Shown here: piece after piece, positions 21,501-34,461 of the stretch | How the letters are laid out: the number at the start of each line of letters is the position of its first letter | Position numbering within the stretch: position 1 is the stretch's first letter | Source of the DNA: Gibbula magus | Lineage: Eukaryota; Mollusca; Gastropoda; Trochida; Trochidae | NCBI GenBank assembly: GCA_936450465.1 | Contig: OW388296.1 | Location: 29,985,638-30,049,637 of the forward strand | Direction of reading: 5' to 3' | Length of the DNA: 64,000 bases | Program-made: the position numbers and the translations under genes | Notes under the pieces: generated by a model | Told to the model about the DNA's origin: nothing | Seen by the model: the letters and a program-made list of their open reading frames with translations, nothing else | The model's database searches: none

Positions 21501-24316
21501 CCCTATACTTATGATAGGTCTCGGGTATCAAGTCCTTCGACCTTTAAAGCTAGACCTACATGAGCTTAATATTTCCCATTTTCAGTGCAAATACATTACA
21601 CAAAGAATGATCGAATTGCTTTGAAAACATGCACATGGATATTGTTTGAACTGTCTCCCCTTTCCCGTGTTTGAAGCGAGGGAAAAAGAACAACGGGCGT
21701 TCGAACTGTCACTTTAGAAGCTTTTAGGTCATTTTTATTAGCTCTGTGCTTTTTGACTTTCGTTCCCATGCTTAGCAGGACCATTATTGCGTGAATGGGC
21801 CCTTTAAACGAGAAATATTTTCTTTATTTGGCGATTCGATATTTCTTGCGGGCCGTTCAAAGAAGTAGGAAATTCAATCCTCATGCCTATTGGAAAAGCA
21901 CGCTAATGCTTCGTTTAGTCGTATCTCTGCAGAAAATAAATTGAGGAATTTTTATGAATAGCTTCAGTGTAGAGGGGCGCCACTGCGTCTCAGGGGTAGC
22001 TAAATTAGAGACTTGTGGTATTTCCCTTTCTTTTCTAATTCCCAATTGTTCTAAGTGACAAATTCATGCTAAGTGCTAAAAACATACATGCTCTGCCTTT
22101 CTCTGTACGGTCAGCGATTCAGTAGTGCACAGTGAGGGGGTGGGGTATTTCACAGTGAGGGTGGTGGGGTATTGCGTAGTCGTGGATGAGGAGGGGTGTT
22201 TGGGGGTTAGGACTAATGATAATTCGACTGGGAGGGTGTCTAGAGGATAGAATCCCCTCATCATGTAACTCCTCCACAGGGGTTCTTTGTACAAGATAAA
22301 ACACCGATGCTCTTTCGCTTGCAAGTCTTGTACCTGCAGATCCGATAGACGCTAATTAGCAGGTCGGCGGCTTTTGATGTTTTCTTTGTTAAATAGCCTA
22401 TGTAAACACCTTGACGCGGATATTACCTGTATGCTAACACGTCCATTAGGTGTGTCTTATGATAATACACAATTGATTTCGGTGTTTGGTTGTCCCGTGG
22501 AAAGATAACAGGCAATTAAATCTGACTCCTGTGTGCTCAGAATTGAAAAAAATACTTCTTTGAGGAAAATGTTTGAACTTTTAGAGTAAGAACGTATCTG
22601 ACCCTTTTTGTTCACTAAGAGGAATTTAAAACGTTTGTAGGTCAGGATAAACCCGACGTTCTTTCTTTTGATTGGAAATATTATTCATATTTGAAACTTG
22701 TAAGTCAAGACCTTTTCTTTTCAGATTTAAAAACTCACTTTGATTGAAAAAGTTAAAGAGTTTGCACTTTTAGCCAGGTATTGATGAAAATATGATATGA
22801 ATATTACACATCGTAATATGTCGTAATATTAGTCAAATCAAGAATGATTTGTACGTATTGTAATAGGTAATCTTTTTTTATTGGGAAGTTAAGTAACTTC
22901 CCTCATCAATTATTGTTTAAAAGCAGATCCACTTGATATTTTACTTAAATAATGTTTATTCATAATATCAGAATATTAAGTCGATCTTTTAAGATTGTTC
23001 GTAAGGAGAGAGCAATTCGTCCAGTGTTAAGTTAAAGTATGTTTTCTCTCTAAATTTATCTTTCACCAGTTGGCAACTTTTATGATACAATCGTCTTCAC
23101 GCTTAGGCAAAACATGAAAACTTCAAAACCCTTTATGCAGTTTCTGCTTCTATTGTTTTTACTTTTATATTCCTCTTATTGTCATTGTGCAAATTTATAA
23201 CTTCCGGGAAAAGTTTTTCTCACACAACTTTCCTCAATAATGTCATCTTTGCAACTTCCTAATAGAAAGATTGGCAGACTGAACGGAACGGAATAGTACG
23301 AGTGTTAGTATTTACAGAAACATAATTCGATTGGATATTATTTGAGTGCTATCACGCATATTTCAAACGGATTTTGATTTTACTATACGTTTAAACATCA
23401 TTACACAAACGACAGGATGCGTCGAATTTCGTTTTTATGAAATACGCCGGTATTACCGTCTCTTTAAAACTCTTTGTTCAGCTCTATACGTGCCTTCTCA
23501 CATCAACAAGAGACTTGGGTATAGCATGGCTTGAAATAGCCTCAAGCATTGTATTTTGTTACTTTTATTAGTTATTTCCGACAAAACCAACCGACTTCCG
23601 AGGGGCACAGCAAACGTTAGCTGTATTTTACAGGCCATCAAATAAGGTCATTTCAGCAACTGTTTTCTTTGACTAATACAAAGGGAAAACTTTCGTTTCT
23701 GTTTTCTCGTACAAACTTCGGCGTTTTCTATTTACGCTCATTTCGAGGAGTTTATGCAATTGTTTGAAATCTATATATATACATCGTTCCCGAAAAAGTA
23801 TTCAAAAAACGCCCCTTGAAGATCTGCTTTGTCGCTTTGCTGTCTATATTTCCGTAATAAAATTTCCGTTTTAAGTGTCTATATTTTAAGGACATTGTTC
23901 AATTTCACATTGTTTAGAGAATATCATTGTATTGACTTGATTCATATGGTGCATAATCATCAAGAGAGATGTAAAAACTTTAACAAGTTGCAGTGGTGTT
24001 GATGGTCTTTATAAAATTTGCGAAAAATATTGATTATCAAATCTTCTACTGTTGGACTATGCCCGATAAGTGGGTACGATAAAACAAACGACTTGACATC
24101 AAGTCTTCAAATGTTGGACCACTTTCTGTAATTCTTTGTTATGTTTATTAAAAATATATCAATATAAAACTACATTTTACACAATATAACAATGTAACTA
24201 AGAATGATCCATATATCAGCCAGATTCAGCGGTCAAAAGTCAAGTAACTATATTTTTCTTAACACTTTCTAGACTAATTTCATTTCAAAGTGAAGAGTAG
24301 TGATTCAGAAATGAAG
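21501..24316. other. No gene seen over 2.8 kb
   Basis: No protein or repeat family recognised. A GT/GG-rich stretch lies at 22130-22240 and long AT-rich stretches follow. Small frames (61-82 codons) at 21596-21784 and 22076-22324 occur in composition-biased sequence and two of them overlap in different frames. Confidence 0.55.

Positions 24317-24352
<36 letters not shown>
24317..24352. repeat. Poly-C tract, 36 C
   Basis: 36 consecutive Cs on the plus strand. The exact length is likely unreliable. Long C tracts can form i-motif or G-quadruplex structures on the two strands. Confidence 0.95.
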
Positions 24353-24354
<2 letters not shown>

Positions 24355-24792
24355 ATAATTTGTTTCTGGCTTCCGCCCGCATCAATTTCAAATCCGCGCC
24401 TCAGGTCTTTTTTTTTAGGTTTTAACAAAACAAAGGGCAGATAACTTTAATCTTTTAACCTCAGAAAACATTGGACATAGAAAATGTCACTCGTTTCTGT
24501 TGAGATGGAGTGTAGGGGTGAGATTATTGACAATTTGGAAAATTAGCACATATTTAAGAGGGTTTGTGCTTTGTTTATATAAATAATTGTATAAATTCTG
24601 TCTGTTTATCTCTTCATTCAAAAAACAAAATATGCATGTCGTAAATAAAAAAAAATCGCGTCATTGCATCATTTTTGTCAGCCTGTAAAGACCAGAAATT
24701 GTTTTTAGGCCTAACACCAGTGTCGCTATGCATTGTACTGAAACCATTTGTTAACCATTTGCGATAATGCACTGAATATCAATGAAGCTTTG

Positions 24793-25040
24793 TATGAACC
24801 CGGATCTCTTTATTCGAAGCTGGACAAGCTTATCGATGGGCTATTCAAACCTACTGTAACTAGCTGACCAGAGTGGTTATGTATAGAGCATTAACGTGGC
24901 GTTACATACGACCTTACTTAGAGCATATAGAACCACTCTCTACAGCGGTTGCTGAAAACTAGCTAGATTCAAACCCCGGACCTTTTCACTCGAAGGCGGA
25001 CAGGCTTATCACCATGCTATCCAACCCTATGTGTCAAGCA
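24793..25040 (-). repeat. Duplicated tRNA-like sequence, two copies 176 bp apart
   Basis: Two related stretches share GAACCCGGA(T/C)C...TTCGAAG(C/G)(T/C)GGACA(A/G)GCTTATC...GCTAT(T/C)CAA. On the minus strand each gives an A-box-like TAGCATGGTGATAAGCCTG and a B-box-like GGGTTTGAATC (24974 copy) or GGGTTCATAC (24793 copy, decayed). They are degenerate tRNA-derived SINE heads, duplicated together with their flanks. Confidence 0.55.
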
Positions 25041-25127
25041 TGAGTGATACTGTACACAACACCAATGTATTATATCGTACCCGTATCGTACCCGTATCGT
25101 GTCAAACAGTTTTCAACAAAAAGTTTG

Positions 25128-25184
25128 ACGGGATTCGAACTCCGAACATATTGTTCTGTCGACCAACTAACCACCGCGGAAATT
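25128..25184 (-). pseudogene. tRNA-like fragment
   Basis: On the minus strand it reads CCGCGGTGGTTAGTTGGTCG, then GGAGTTCGAATCCCGTCAAA: a plausible A box and a perfect B box only about 30 bp apart, with no acceptor pairing. It is a SINE head or tRNA pseudogene, near the duplicated pair just upstream. Confidence 0.5.
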
Positions 25185-25910
25185 AACACTAAAAATGAAA
25201 AATAGAAATTGCATGAGTTACGTAAGCAGTCCTGTAAAACAAACAACGTGTATAAATACATACGCCATTCTGCTCATCTGATCGATATCAAATATCATAT
25301 CAAATTACGTCATCACGTGACTATCTGCACATGGTGTTTGCACTATGACGAAAGGAATGTTTGCACAAGGGAAGATCGTTTCTTCAATAGCATCAGACTG
25401 CAGGTTCAGTTTTCATTATTTAGAAAAAATGGGATTTCATTTTTTAATTGATTCATTTAATATTTATTCGTAAAATAATATTATTTTTAATGACAATATT
25501 ATGACTATATAACTAGGTACGGTAATGACATGAATTATTATAATTTTGAACTAAAATACAACAAAATTCAGTTTGAGTTTGTGTTTGTTTGTTTACTTTG
25601 TATGAAAGGCCTCATTTGTAGTATAAATCGAAATCTTAAAATTAATATTAAAAAACTAAAAGAAAAGTCATTAAATGTAGTTCCTAGGTGGGTATGTGAT
25701 CTCGCAAATGTCGGTTTCGAGCTGGGAAATTTACGATTTCCCAACATGTAAATGTTGATCTAATAAGACATCTATCAACATTTTCCCGCTTTAATCGTAA
25801 AGGTTCATGGTGTGGTTGAAGCACTGTTGTTTCACAAGTTGACTAAACTATGTGAAATTTAGCATTATCCAAACAAAAATTCTACTACATCATGCTCGAT
25901 ATGTTGAATT
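25185..25910. other. No gene seen
   Basis: Strongly AT-rich. Two frames of 73-80 codons (25209-25451 and 25530-25751) have lysine/asparagine/isoleucine-rich products typical of AT-rich noncoding DNA. Confidence 0.6.
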
Positions 25911-25911
25911 A

Positions 25912-26108
25912 AACTAACGGGTAAAAGAAAATACTCACCTCAGTTGGTTTCGATTAATTCAACATTTAAAAGAAATCAGATGTAAACATTTTCTTTGACT
26001 GCTGAGTGAACAACTGTACTGTTTAGTTTTAGATAATGACATTTTTGCAATCGAAAATCATAGATATAATAAATATCAACAGAAGTGAGTACTTTCTGTC
26101 TGGCAGTT
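25912..26108. mobile_element. Short TIR element, 197 bp, relative of 17049-17621
   Basis: It starts AACTAACGGGTAAAAGAAAA after TA (25910-25911) and ends CTTTCTGTCTGGCAGTT before TA (26109-26110). These are recognisable variants of the AACTCACGGGCAAAAGAAAG ends. Inside, the CACCTCAGTTGGTTTCGATT block ties it to the 20281-20796 copy. This is the smallest of the three and may be an internally deleted copy. Confidence 0.75.
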
Positions 26109-26110
26109 TA

Positions 26111-27399
26111 TATGAACTTTTTAAACCAATAACTGATCTCTCATGATCGAACCAACTCAGTCACAACTGTCCAGGCAAAGCACTGATCACATGTCAATTT
26201 CAAGTTTTGAAAATGTAATTTTTTTGTATCAAATCTCTTATAACCCTGTCATATACGCGTAACGCCAAGTGCACTTATTTTTCAAAAATCACCCAACAAG
26301 TAGTCTTCATTCGTTCATTTGGTGGTTCCAGCAGTCCACGCATGTCGATTTCAAGGTGTGTGAGTGACACGTCCAAGTGCTATAGACATGGCTTCTTACA
26401 CGCCGAGGCTGTTGAGGAGCCTGTCATCACAGACAGTGAAATTTACGAGCTATTTTGAGTGACGGGCTGCCAACTCTATAGACCGGCACTGCAGCGAAAG
26501 GAGCCAAATTAAAGCGTCCACAGCCGACGTCAAGTGTCGCATATCGCCGTGACAAAAAGTTAAGCGTACCTAGTGTAATCAAAATAAACCCGATACGGCC
26601 ATATGAAATACGACCCCATCCACTCCACATCAAAGGGAGGATACACACGGTAAAGAACAGGGAAGATGAAGAGGTAGGGGTGAGGGCTGTAAACTTTGCC
26701 CCTCCACTGTCATTATCCTACCTGATCGGGAGGTAGGGCAGGTGGTATTGGGGAAGGGGAGAATTTTGGGGATCAATAATGCTATAATATGTTTAGGTTG
26801 TTCAATTTTGTTGAGTAAAATTACGTTTAGGAAGACCTGATAAAAAGACTGTACGAAACGGTTTTGATTACGAAACCAATAACGAATATCTTACATCAGT
26901 TTTTTATATTCGTGTGTACCATACTGAATACATAGGTACAATATACTGTGTAAAATGTGATTTAAATTTCATATACACTGAAACGGCCCTGACGTTCGAT
27001 GAAAATGAAAAATGATACATCTTGTTGATCCATAGATAATTCTCACTTTTAGTAAGGAAATCGTGTACGAATTTCTGTATACGATTACAATGTGTCAGTT
27101 GATGTGTTAGTAGAACAGCAATTCTTAATTAGTTTGATTTGAAATGTTAACTGACAAGCTGGTCATTTTGAAGAAACGGTATCCTAATATCTCTCATTTG
27201 AAATCATATGAAGGTTTTGAAGGTTTAATCTACTGATTATCACCTATTCGTTTGATCTCACATTTCGACAATCCTTTATTGGGAATATCAAAGCATTTAC
27301 ATACATTAATAAAAGAAGGAAAATAAAATAAAGAGGAAATATATTTGTAATTTATTCCTGAATTCAAGATTATGTCATCTAAATATATAGTGTCTACAA
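26111..27399. other. No gene seen; one GC-richer island
   Basis: A GC-richer island at about 26390-26760 includes a 73-codon minus-strand frame (26648-26427) whose product I cannot place. It is the most protein-like short frame in this stretch but has no supporting splice or promoter signal. The rest is AT-rich. Confidence 0.5.
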
Positions 27400-27571
27400 T
27401 TGCAGGGATAAACATCATTGTGTTTAAACCTGCGGACGGAATCTATTAGATCAATCGAAACCATGGGCGACACAGGATTGAAATTCAATATAGTATTGCA
27501 CCGCAAAGTTGCCGATTCGAACCCAGAACCTTTTTCACCCTGACGAACTTCAATTCTCCATCCCGCCATAT
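27400..27571 (-). mobile_element. Degenerate fragment of the GTTAAACCCC-type SINE
   Basis: It shares with the fuller copies the segment 'TTGAAATTCAATATAGTATTGCACC...AAAGTTGCCG...GATTCGAACCC...ATCCCGCCA' in the same order and orientation. The B-box complement ATTCGAACC is kept. The A-box end and the 3' half are decayed or missing. Confidence 0.6.
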
Positions 27572-28664
27572 TTTCTCGAGGGTCAATTAACAGCTGCCCG
27601 TTGCCGGAGCCTAAGGCTATGGGTGGGAGGATGGGCGGTCAGTGGGAGGAAAGTCAATATTTGAGCGGGTAGAGAAAGGCGGTAACAATGCGGGACACGG
27701 GACATTATTGGTGCGGGATTAGGGTTCGAATCCTTGACTTTCCCTGATGAGAGAGGAACGGACTTAGAGGCATTACAGTAACAATGTAGGGGGGTGTAAG
27801 TCCAAGTTATAACCGTCTGGTCACAAGCTTGATGAGAAACCACAAGGATATCTTGCGTAACGACTCAATCATCGTGTAAAACTATATACAAGTCACGAGA
27901 CAGTTTTACTCCAGTGGGCGACGTACTGACCACTTGACCACTGCCATAAAGCACTGGTCAGTCTTTGAGCTGGTCAGTACTGAACGGTTCGTGGATAATA
28001 TATAAACCGTGTCCGGAAATCAAACAAACTGTTTACTTTGAAGATGTCGATGTTGTAATTATTGGATGATACAAGGCTATAAAGGCAATGATACTTGCAG
28101 TGTTTGTAACAGTTTCTTTTCAACATGATGTTTACTTTGTAATTAATTTTACATTTTCCTAGCTTATATCTATAAGAATTTAGAATGAACCATTTATTAT
28201 AATATCATTATGTTTAATAACTTCATATAATTATAATTTTCCAAATGACCTCATACAAAATATATTGTTAGACAATTCTTAGAATATCTGCTCTAGTTCA
28301 ATAAGATCAAGTGCATGCATAGATTATATTTCAGTTATCCTTTATAAAACATAAGCTTCTATATAATTATTCATAAATAGTTTGACTTCGTATTCTTCAT
28401 AAGCAGGTAATGTTCCTCTTCTGTACGAAAAAAAGGTTTTATTCGAAGGCGTTTTCACCTTTACGAACAGGGAATTTTCGTATTCTTCATAAACCCATCA
28501 TTTTCGTATTCTTAATATAAACAGGGAATGTTATTTTTTCATGTTATTCGCTGAAATGGTAATTACTTTAAATGCAATTGGTATTGTTAGGTTATATGAA
28601 TACGCCGGAAGGGAACTCATTGATTACATACTGTAACGTCCAACAGTATATGTGAAGCTCTAGC
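27572..28664. other. No gene seen; local duplications
   Basis: Contains a B-box-like GGGTTCGAATCC at about 27722 without a matching A box. At 28385-28530 the phrase TTTCGTATTCTTCATAA recurs three times with AACAGGGAAT between, a small diverged tandem repeat. Confidence 0.55.
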
Positions 28665-28712
28665 ATCAATACGTCAATACGTCAATACGTCAATACGTCA
28701 ATACGTCAATAC
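28665..28712. repeat. Octanucleotide repeat (TCAATACG)6
   Basis: Six uninterrupted copies of an 8-bp unit; only the end of the last unit differs. The unit length is unusual among the repeats of this window. Confidence 0.95.
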
Positions 28713-28795
28713 AAACATCAGTGTGATCAATATCTACGTTTAAAGTTACTGACCATTGTCAGGATGAGATATACACACCATTTAGATAATGAACA

Positions 28796-28905
28796 ACTGT
28801 AACAATGTTAACAAATGTAACAGTGTTCCCAATGTTAACAAATGAAACAATGTTCCCAATGTTAACAATGTAACAATGTTACCAAATGCATCACTGTAAC
28901 ACTGT
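28796..28905. repeat. Degenerate ACAATGTTAACA-type repeat
   Basis: Overlapping variants of TGTAACAATGTTAACAAATG recur five or six times with irregular spacing of 10-22 bp. Each contains GTTAAC or GTTACC. Confidence 0.8.
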
Positions 28906-29122
28906 AAGGATGTTCTATTTCATCCGTGTGTGATTACTTCATGATCTATTCAATGTCATGAACATTTTTTTTAAAATTACAGGTATTAATGCGTTATACA
29001 TAGTCGAGTAAAAAAAATTTCTTTACGCGAGTAATACTTCCTAAAAACAAGGTTTCTGGATTACAACTTCTTTATTGTGACAGGACATGATGATTGGAAG
29101 TATATATGCTTACTTCTTTATC

Positions 29123-29351
29123 GGGGCCATGTTCAAGAGAGGTTTCAAAGTAATCGCTCAATGAGCGATTACTTTTAAACCTCTCTTGAACGCGATTGCT
29201 CAATGTAGCGCTACGTAGCAAGGCGAGCAAACGTCGAGGAGTTTGCACCGTGTTGTTCGAGAGAGAATGAGCGCTACTTGAGCGCTACTTGAGCGCTACA
29301 TTGAGCAATCGATGAGCGATTATAAGCGCTCGCTGTTATGGAACGGAGCCC
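29123..29351. mobile_element. Self-complementary MITE with nested inverted repeats
   Basis: Imperfect ends (GGGGCCATGTTC on the left, GGGCTCCGTTCC on the right read in reverse) enclose nested palindromes. One is 29131-29160 against 29162-29191: 30-bp arms, one-base loop, one mismatch. The other is 29194-29212 against 29292-29310, a perfect 19-bp pair. Between them lie three tandem GAGCGCTACTT units (29269-29300). GAGCGATTA motifs also occur at the right end (29312-29320). This arrangement fits a fold-back type MITE; the superfamily is unknown. Confidence 0.65.
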
Positions 29352-30454
<1,103 letters not shown>

Positions 30455-30494
30455 CAGTTTAAAACATCTCCCAACTCCCAGGTCTCATATAGAA

Positions 30495-30575
30495 AAAATA
30501 AAATGTTCGAAGAAATTACGATGATTTAATCAGATTCAGAATCTGATTAAATCATCGTAATTTCTTCGAACATTT

Positions 30576-30581
<6 letters not shown>
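30495..30581. repeat. Perfect 43-bp-arm hairpin with one-base loop, next to TA tracts
   Basis: Arms 30495-30537 and 30539-30581 are exact inverted complements around a single A (30538). The arm begins AAAATAAAATGTTCGAAGAA. A second (TA)n tract begins directly at the right end, and the first tract ends 45 bp to the left. The 45-bp interval 30451-30494 has no partner. It could be a genuine cruciform-forming site, a fold-back duplication, or an assembly or sequencing artefact. Confidence 0.9.

Positions 30582-30645
<64 letters not shown>
30582..30645. repeat. (TA)n tract
   Basis: Pure alternating TA of about 64 bases directly after the hairpin arm, followed by a degenerate CATATATATA continuation to about 30670. 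Confidence 0.95.
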
Positions 30646-30650
<5 letters not shown>

Positions 30651-30670
30651 TATATAATGTTTATATATAT

Positions 30671-32050
30671 GTACTTAGAGACATGTGTTGTCTTTATGAG
30701 GCGTGTTGTGTTTCTCCTGTTTGTTTAGTCTGTTTCAATTTCTAAAAAGTATTTTATTTTAAAGAAGATAGAATAACACGTGAACCTTTCTGTTTTAATG
30801 AATTTATTGGTTATTAGTTTATCGAACTTATCCTCATAACGCATCCTCTCATTTTCTAAGAAATACAATTTCCCACCTTATCTATCAACAAATTGCATAT
30901 ATTCATTTTAAGGAACACCTTGCCAATTCTTTAAACTTTCAACTCCTCCCTTAATGACTGAATAAATCATTGGAGTGTTGCTAATACTAGTATTATTTCA
31001 TTACCCGACATCCCATGTACCCGGCAACTTAAGTGAACCTGTCATTAGGTTCATTTAGGCTTGTTAATTACACCTCTGAAATTGACGAGACGTCACTCAG
31101 CGGAAATCAACATTGTGTTAGTAATAATTACCTTATTTCTAACACTTAATAAATGATAACCTAATTACGATTTATATTAAAAATGATCTGATAAAGGTAT
31201 TCTCTGGAATTGTCAAACTAGAGATAGCATCTTATTGCATGGGCAACATGAAGATATACGCCCGATTTCGCAATAAATAGGGTGAGATATTTTGTTGCAA
31301 AAACATATGCTGTGCACTGAAATTGGTTGACATGGTCAATATCATAATAGGAGACTGTACTGGGTTTTTATAGCTTGTTTTATGACGCCCCAAAACAATA
31401 ATGCTCCAACGAATTTGATGATGAAGCTACAGTTTCTTATTGACATCATTATTAAGTGTCCATATTTTATCAAATTTTAACTGAACATTCTGTTCAAAAC
31501 AAACACGAAAACATCTTTCGCGTTGGGACAGATATGGAAGTTGGAGGTGTCATATTCTGATGTTGTGTGTACCTCTGTACAAAACATGTGCTTATATCAA
31601 ATACATTCAAAGCTGATATTATTAGGCCGCAGCATTGATTTTGACAATTCATTTCTTTAGATTTGTCCGGTACCTAAGTTAAAGAGTTTGACCTTCTTTT
31701 AGAAGATATGTCTAGTGAAAGAAGGGGTTGCTGGTGCACGTGTTATCGTCATTTCAAGAGGCGCCTTAATTATTAATTTATGATATGATGTGATATGATA
31801 TACTTATGGCCTTTAGTCATAGAATAGGTTCGTAATTTAATTGTCCTTTAAAGTTACATCCTTAATTTTAGCCATTTGTCACCCAAAGTCCTGAAAGATC
31901 AACGTTAATCAAAGAAAATATTTTGCTTAATGTTGACTTCCTTGTAAGAAATGTTGTTTAAAAGTAATCATTTATAACAATTAGGGCTCATTCATTGTGA
32001 TATACCTGCTGATGAAGAAATACGTTTGCAAAGATTTAAATGTTTATATA
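30671..32050. other. No gene seen
   Basis: AT-rich and without recognisable repeats, except a TGATATGATG run at 31780-31802. Confidence 0.6.
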
Positions 32051-32054
32051 TTAA

Positions 32055-32408
32055 AGGAGCAGTAGCACGTTTTTTTGCAAATTTAATTTTTCAAATTTTA
32101 CATTTATAATGATAGTTTATGTCATTTATGTTTACTTTAGAGGGTAAAACATCTTATTACACAAACCAATTATCCGTAGTTGTAAAAAGAGGTTGCGTAT
32201 AAAGTAAAAATTGCATGGCGGCCATTTTATTGTGAACACAATTTATTATTTGGAATGACAAAAACGATTCCTATGGCTTTATTGAACCATGTACACTCAT
32301 TTTTTAACTTGATTTTCCGAAGAGAAAAGGTTGGTTTACTATTAGTACCATTATTTTTCAAATACATTTCATCAACTTATTTCAGCTGAAAAACGTACTA
32401 CTGCCCCT
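32055..32408 (-). mobile_element. MITE, TTAA family, copy B
   Basis: Reverse orientation to copy A. TTAA lies at 32051-32054 and 32409-32412. The ends are AGGAGCAGTAGCACG (one G-to-A change) and the inverted CGTACTACTGCCCCT. It contains the inverted blocks TTGCATGGCGGCCATTTTAT and CCAATTATCCGTAG. One interior stretch (GTAAAAAGAGGTTGCGTATA) differs from the other copies. Confidence 0.85.
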
Positions 32409-32412
32409 TTAA

Positions 32413-33159
32413 AACCGTATTTAAAATAATGATAACTTCCTGATAATCATGCTTTTGTTTTCGTCGTATATCTTGACGATACAGAAACACACGTCCCATC
32501 ACTTTTCACTACCTCAAGCGGAAGAACCACTGATGTTGAAACACAACTAAACAAAGAACTATAATAGTCTATTACAAAACAACAATTGTCTATACAATGA
32601 CGTTTATATCAGTAGCACGTCCTCATTGTCCATTACCTATAACCCTGACTCTTGACCAATCATATTGATGTATGACAAGCAAACAAAAACACAATTAGTA
32701 TTTATTAAATCATATCCATTAGACACTTAACTAGGTATTCGTTCACAGCGAGCACGTAATAGAGTGATTAATTATCAAGGTTGATAATTAAGGCTGACTG
32801 CAAGGAAACGGTAAGATTAAACGATGGTTTTCTGACAATGCTACCAGAATCCCCCGGTGATTAAATGACAGCCAGGATGGTTTTCTGACAATTGACTAAC
32901 CTCCCCAAGGTGAATGATCGGTTGACATGGAGTTTCAGCTCGGTAACTAAATTCCGATTACAGACCCGACGTTCAGCCGTAATAAATGTTCAGCAAGTCA
33001 ACTAGAACCACCAACAAGGCTCTCTACTTTAGTTACTGGAGCGGAGAGATTTAAAAATGTACATCATGTGAAAATGTCATAAATAATGCACAATGTCGTC
33101 ATTTACAAAGGCATCACTCATAAAAACCGTTTCATATTGGAAACCTATGTGAGGGAGAC
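32413..33159. other. No gene seen
   Basis: Mixed AT-rich sequence. The phrase ATGGTTTTCTGACAAT occurs twice (near 32825 and 32877). No exon or element ends. Confidence 0.55.
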
Positions 33160-33640
33160 ATGGTTTCCAAACAAACAGTGTGTTCACAGAGGTACAACGT
33201 TATAAATACTTAATTTCAGCAATTTATTTTGAAACACATACAAACATCGTTTCAGCAATTCATATTTAAAATGTGCATGTTTACGTTTCCAAACAGATAA
33301 TGTGTCCACAGAGATACAACATTATAAACATTTTTTTCATTTTTTTTCAGCAATTTATTTTTGAACTGACAAACATACATTTTTCCAGCATTTCATATTT
33401 GGAATTTGCATAAAGGTTTCCAAACAATGTGTCTACAGAGGTACAGCGTTAAAAATGTTCTATTTCAGCAAATTATTTACTAACTCACAAACTAAAATCA
33501 TTCCAGTATTTCAATGTGCATGTAGGAATACATGATATCAACAAACAAACAAAAACCAAAAAACAATAATGTGTTAAGCAATCATAATTTTTTTGAACTA
33601 ACATAGTTTAAAGTTGTTTCAGCATTTCATGTTTGATCTG
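33160..33640. repeat. Diverged tandem repeat, about 122-131 bp unit
   Basis: Units begin GTTTCCAAACA at 33163, 33285 and 33416. Each carries GTGT(C/T)(C/T)ACAGAG(G/A)TACA(A/G)CGTTA, a TTTCAGCAATTTATTT segment, CAAAC(A/T)...TTCCAG(C/T)A(T)TTTC and ATTTGCATG. A partial fourth unit follows to about 33640. Divergence between units and small length differences show it is old. Confidence 0.75.
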
Positions 33641-34133
33641 TACCTGAATACTTATTTGGCCTGCGTCTTTTTTTCGGAAATATTTCGAATACATTTTAAC
33701 GGTTTTAGCAGATATAATTACAAGGTTTTACATTTTTTTTTGCTCTCATGATTACAATATAAAACTAATCATTTATTTTCTTATTTTAAACATTCTGAAT
33801 GAAAGTTATGTTTCGACATTTACATTTGAAATGTAAAATGGTAAAACTTATAAATTAATAAATTGAGTATAACACCAAACGCTTTTTATATCAATTTGTT
33901 GATCGAAATGCAGTGAATACATACTACAAATAAACGTAATGATTACAGAGATGATTACGTCATATTTTAAAAAAATTAACATGAGTATGTAGGGAATATA
34001 TGATTTATCAAATGCATGACTTGCTTTCAGGTGCATTTCGTATGAGAAAATCACAATCTCAAAATATTTTGGAATGTAAAAAATCGAAATCAATCAAGTG
34101 TGCAATCATTGACCTTACAGAAGCAAAGGATTG
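33641..34133. other. No gene seen
   Basis: AT-rich, with only an isoleucine-rich 81-codon antisense frame (34093-33848) of a kind expected from base composition. Confidence 0.6.
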
Positions 34134-34142
34134 ATAACAAGA

Positions 34143-34449
34143 GGTGAGGTGAGGTGAGTTGGGGTTTAACGCCGCTTTCAAGAGTATTTCAATTATATCG
34201 GGGCTGCTAGTATTATGACAGGGAGAAAGCCCACAACGCCATGTGGCTATGCATTGCGATGAAACCTGTGAGCATCGGCTGGAACTAGCGAACCATGGGT
34301 GGTACTACGCTGAAATTCGATGTAGCATTGCACCCAAACCTTACTGCGTGTAGAACAGTTATCTACTGCAGACAAAGTTGCCGTGCCCCTGGCTGGATTC
34401 GAACCCCGGACCTCTTGATCCGCGCTAACCACTGCGCTATCTCGCCCCC
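34143..34449 (-). mobile_element. tRNA-derived SINE, GTTAAACCCC-tail family, copy 1
   Basis: Read on the minus strand it opens GGGCGAGATAGCGCAGTGGT, an A box, then has a B box (GGTTCGAATCC). The body includes CACGGCAACTTTGTC and GGTTTGGGTGCAATGC, and it ends in GGCGTTAAACCCCAACTCAC and a short CTCACC repeat, probably the LINE-recognised tail. The flanks ATAACAAGA (34134-34142) and ATAACAGGA (34453-34461) are a plausible decayed target duplication. The interior matches 47540-47848 closely. Confidence 0.85.
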
Positions 34450-34461
34450 TTCATAACAGGA

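Noticed and set aside
26427..26648. 73-codon minus-strand frame in a GC-richer island
   Set aside because: Balanced composition, but no motif, splice context or neighbour supports it; recorded only as part of a gap entry.
28665..28905. CRISPR-like array of short repeats
   Set aside because: The units are uninterrupted 8-mers or irregular ACAATG repeats, without distinct spacers; the sequence context is eukaryotic.
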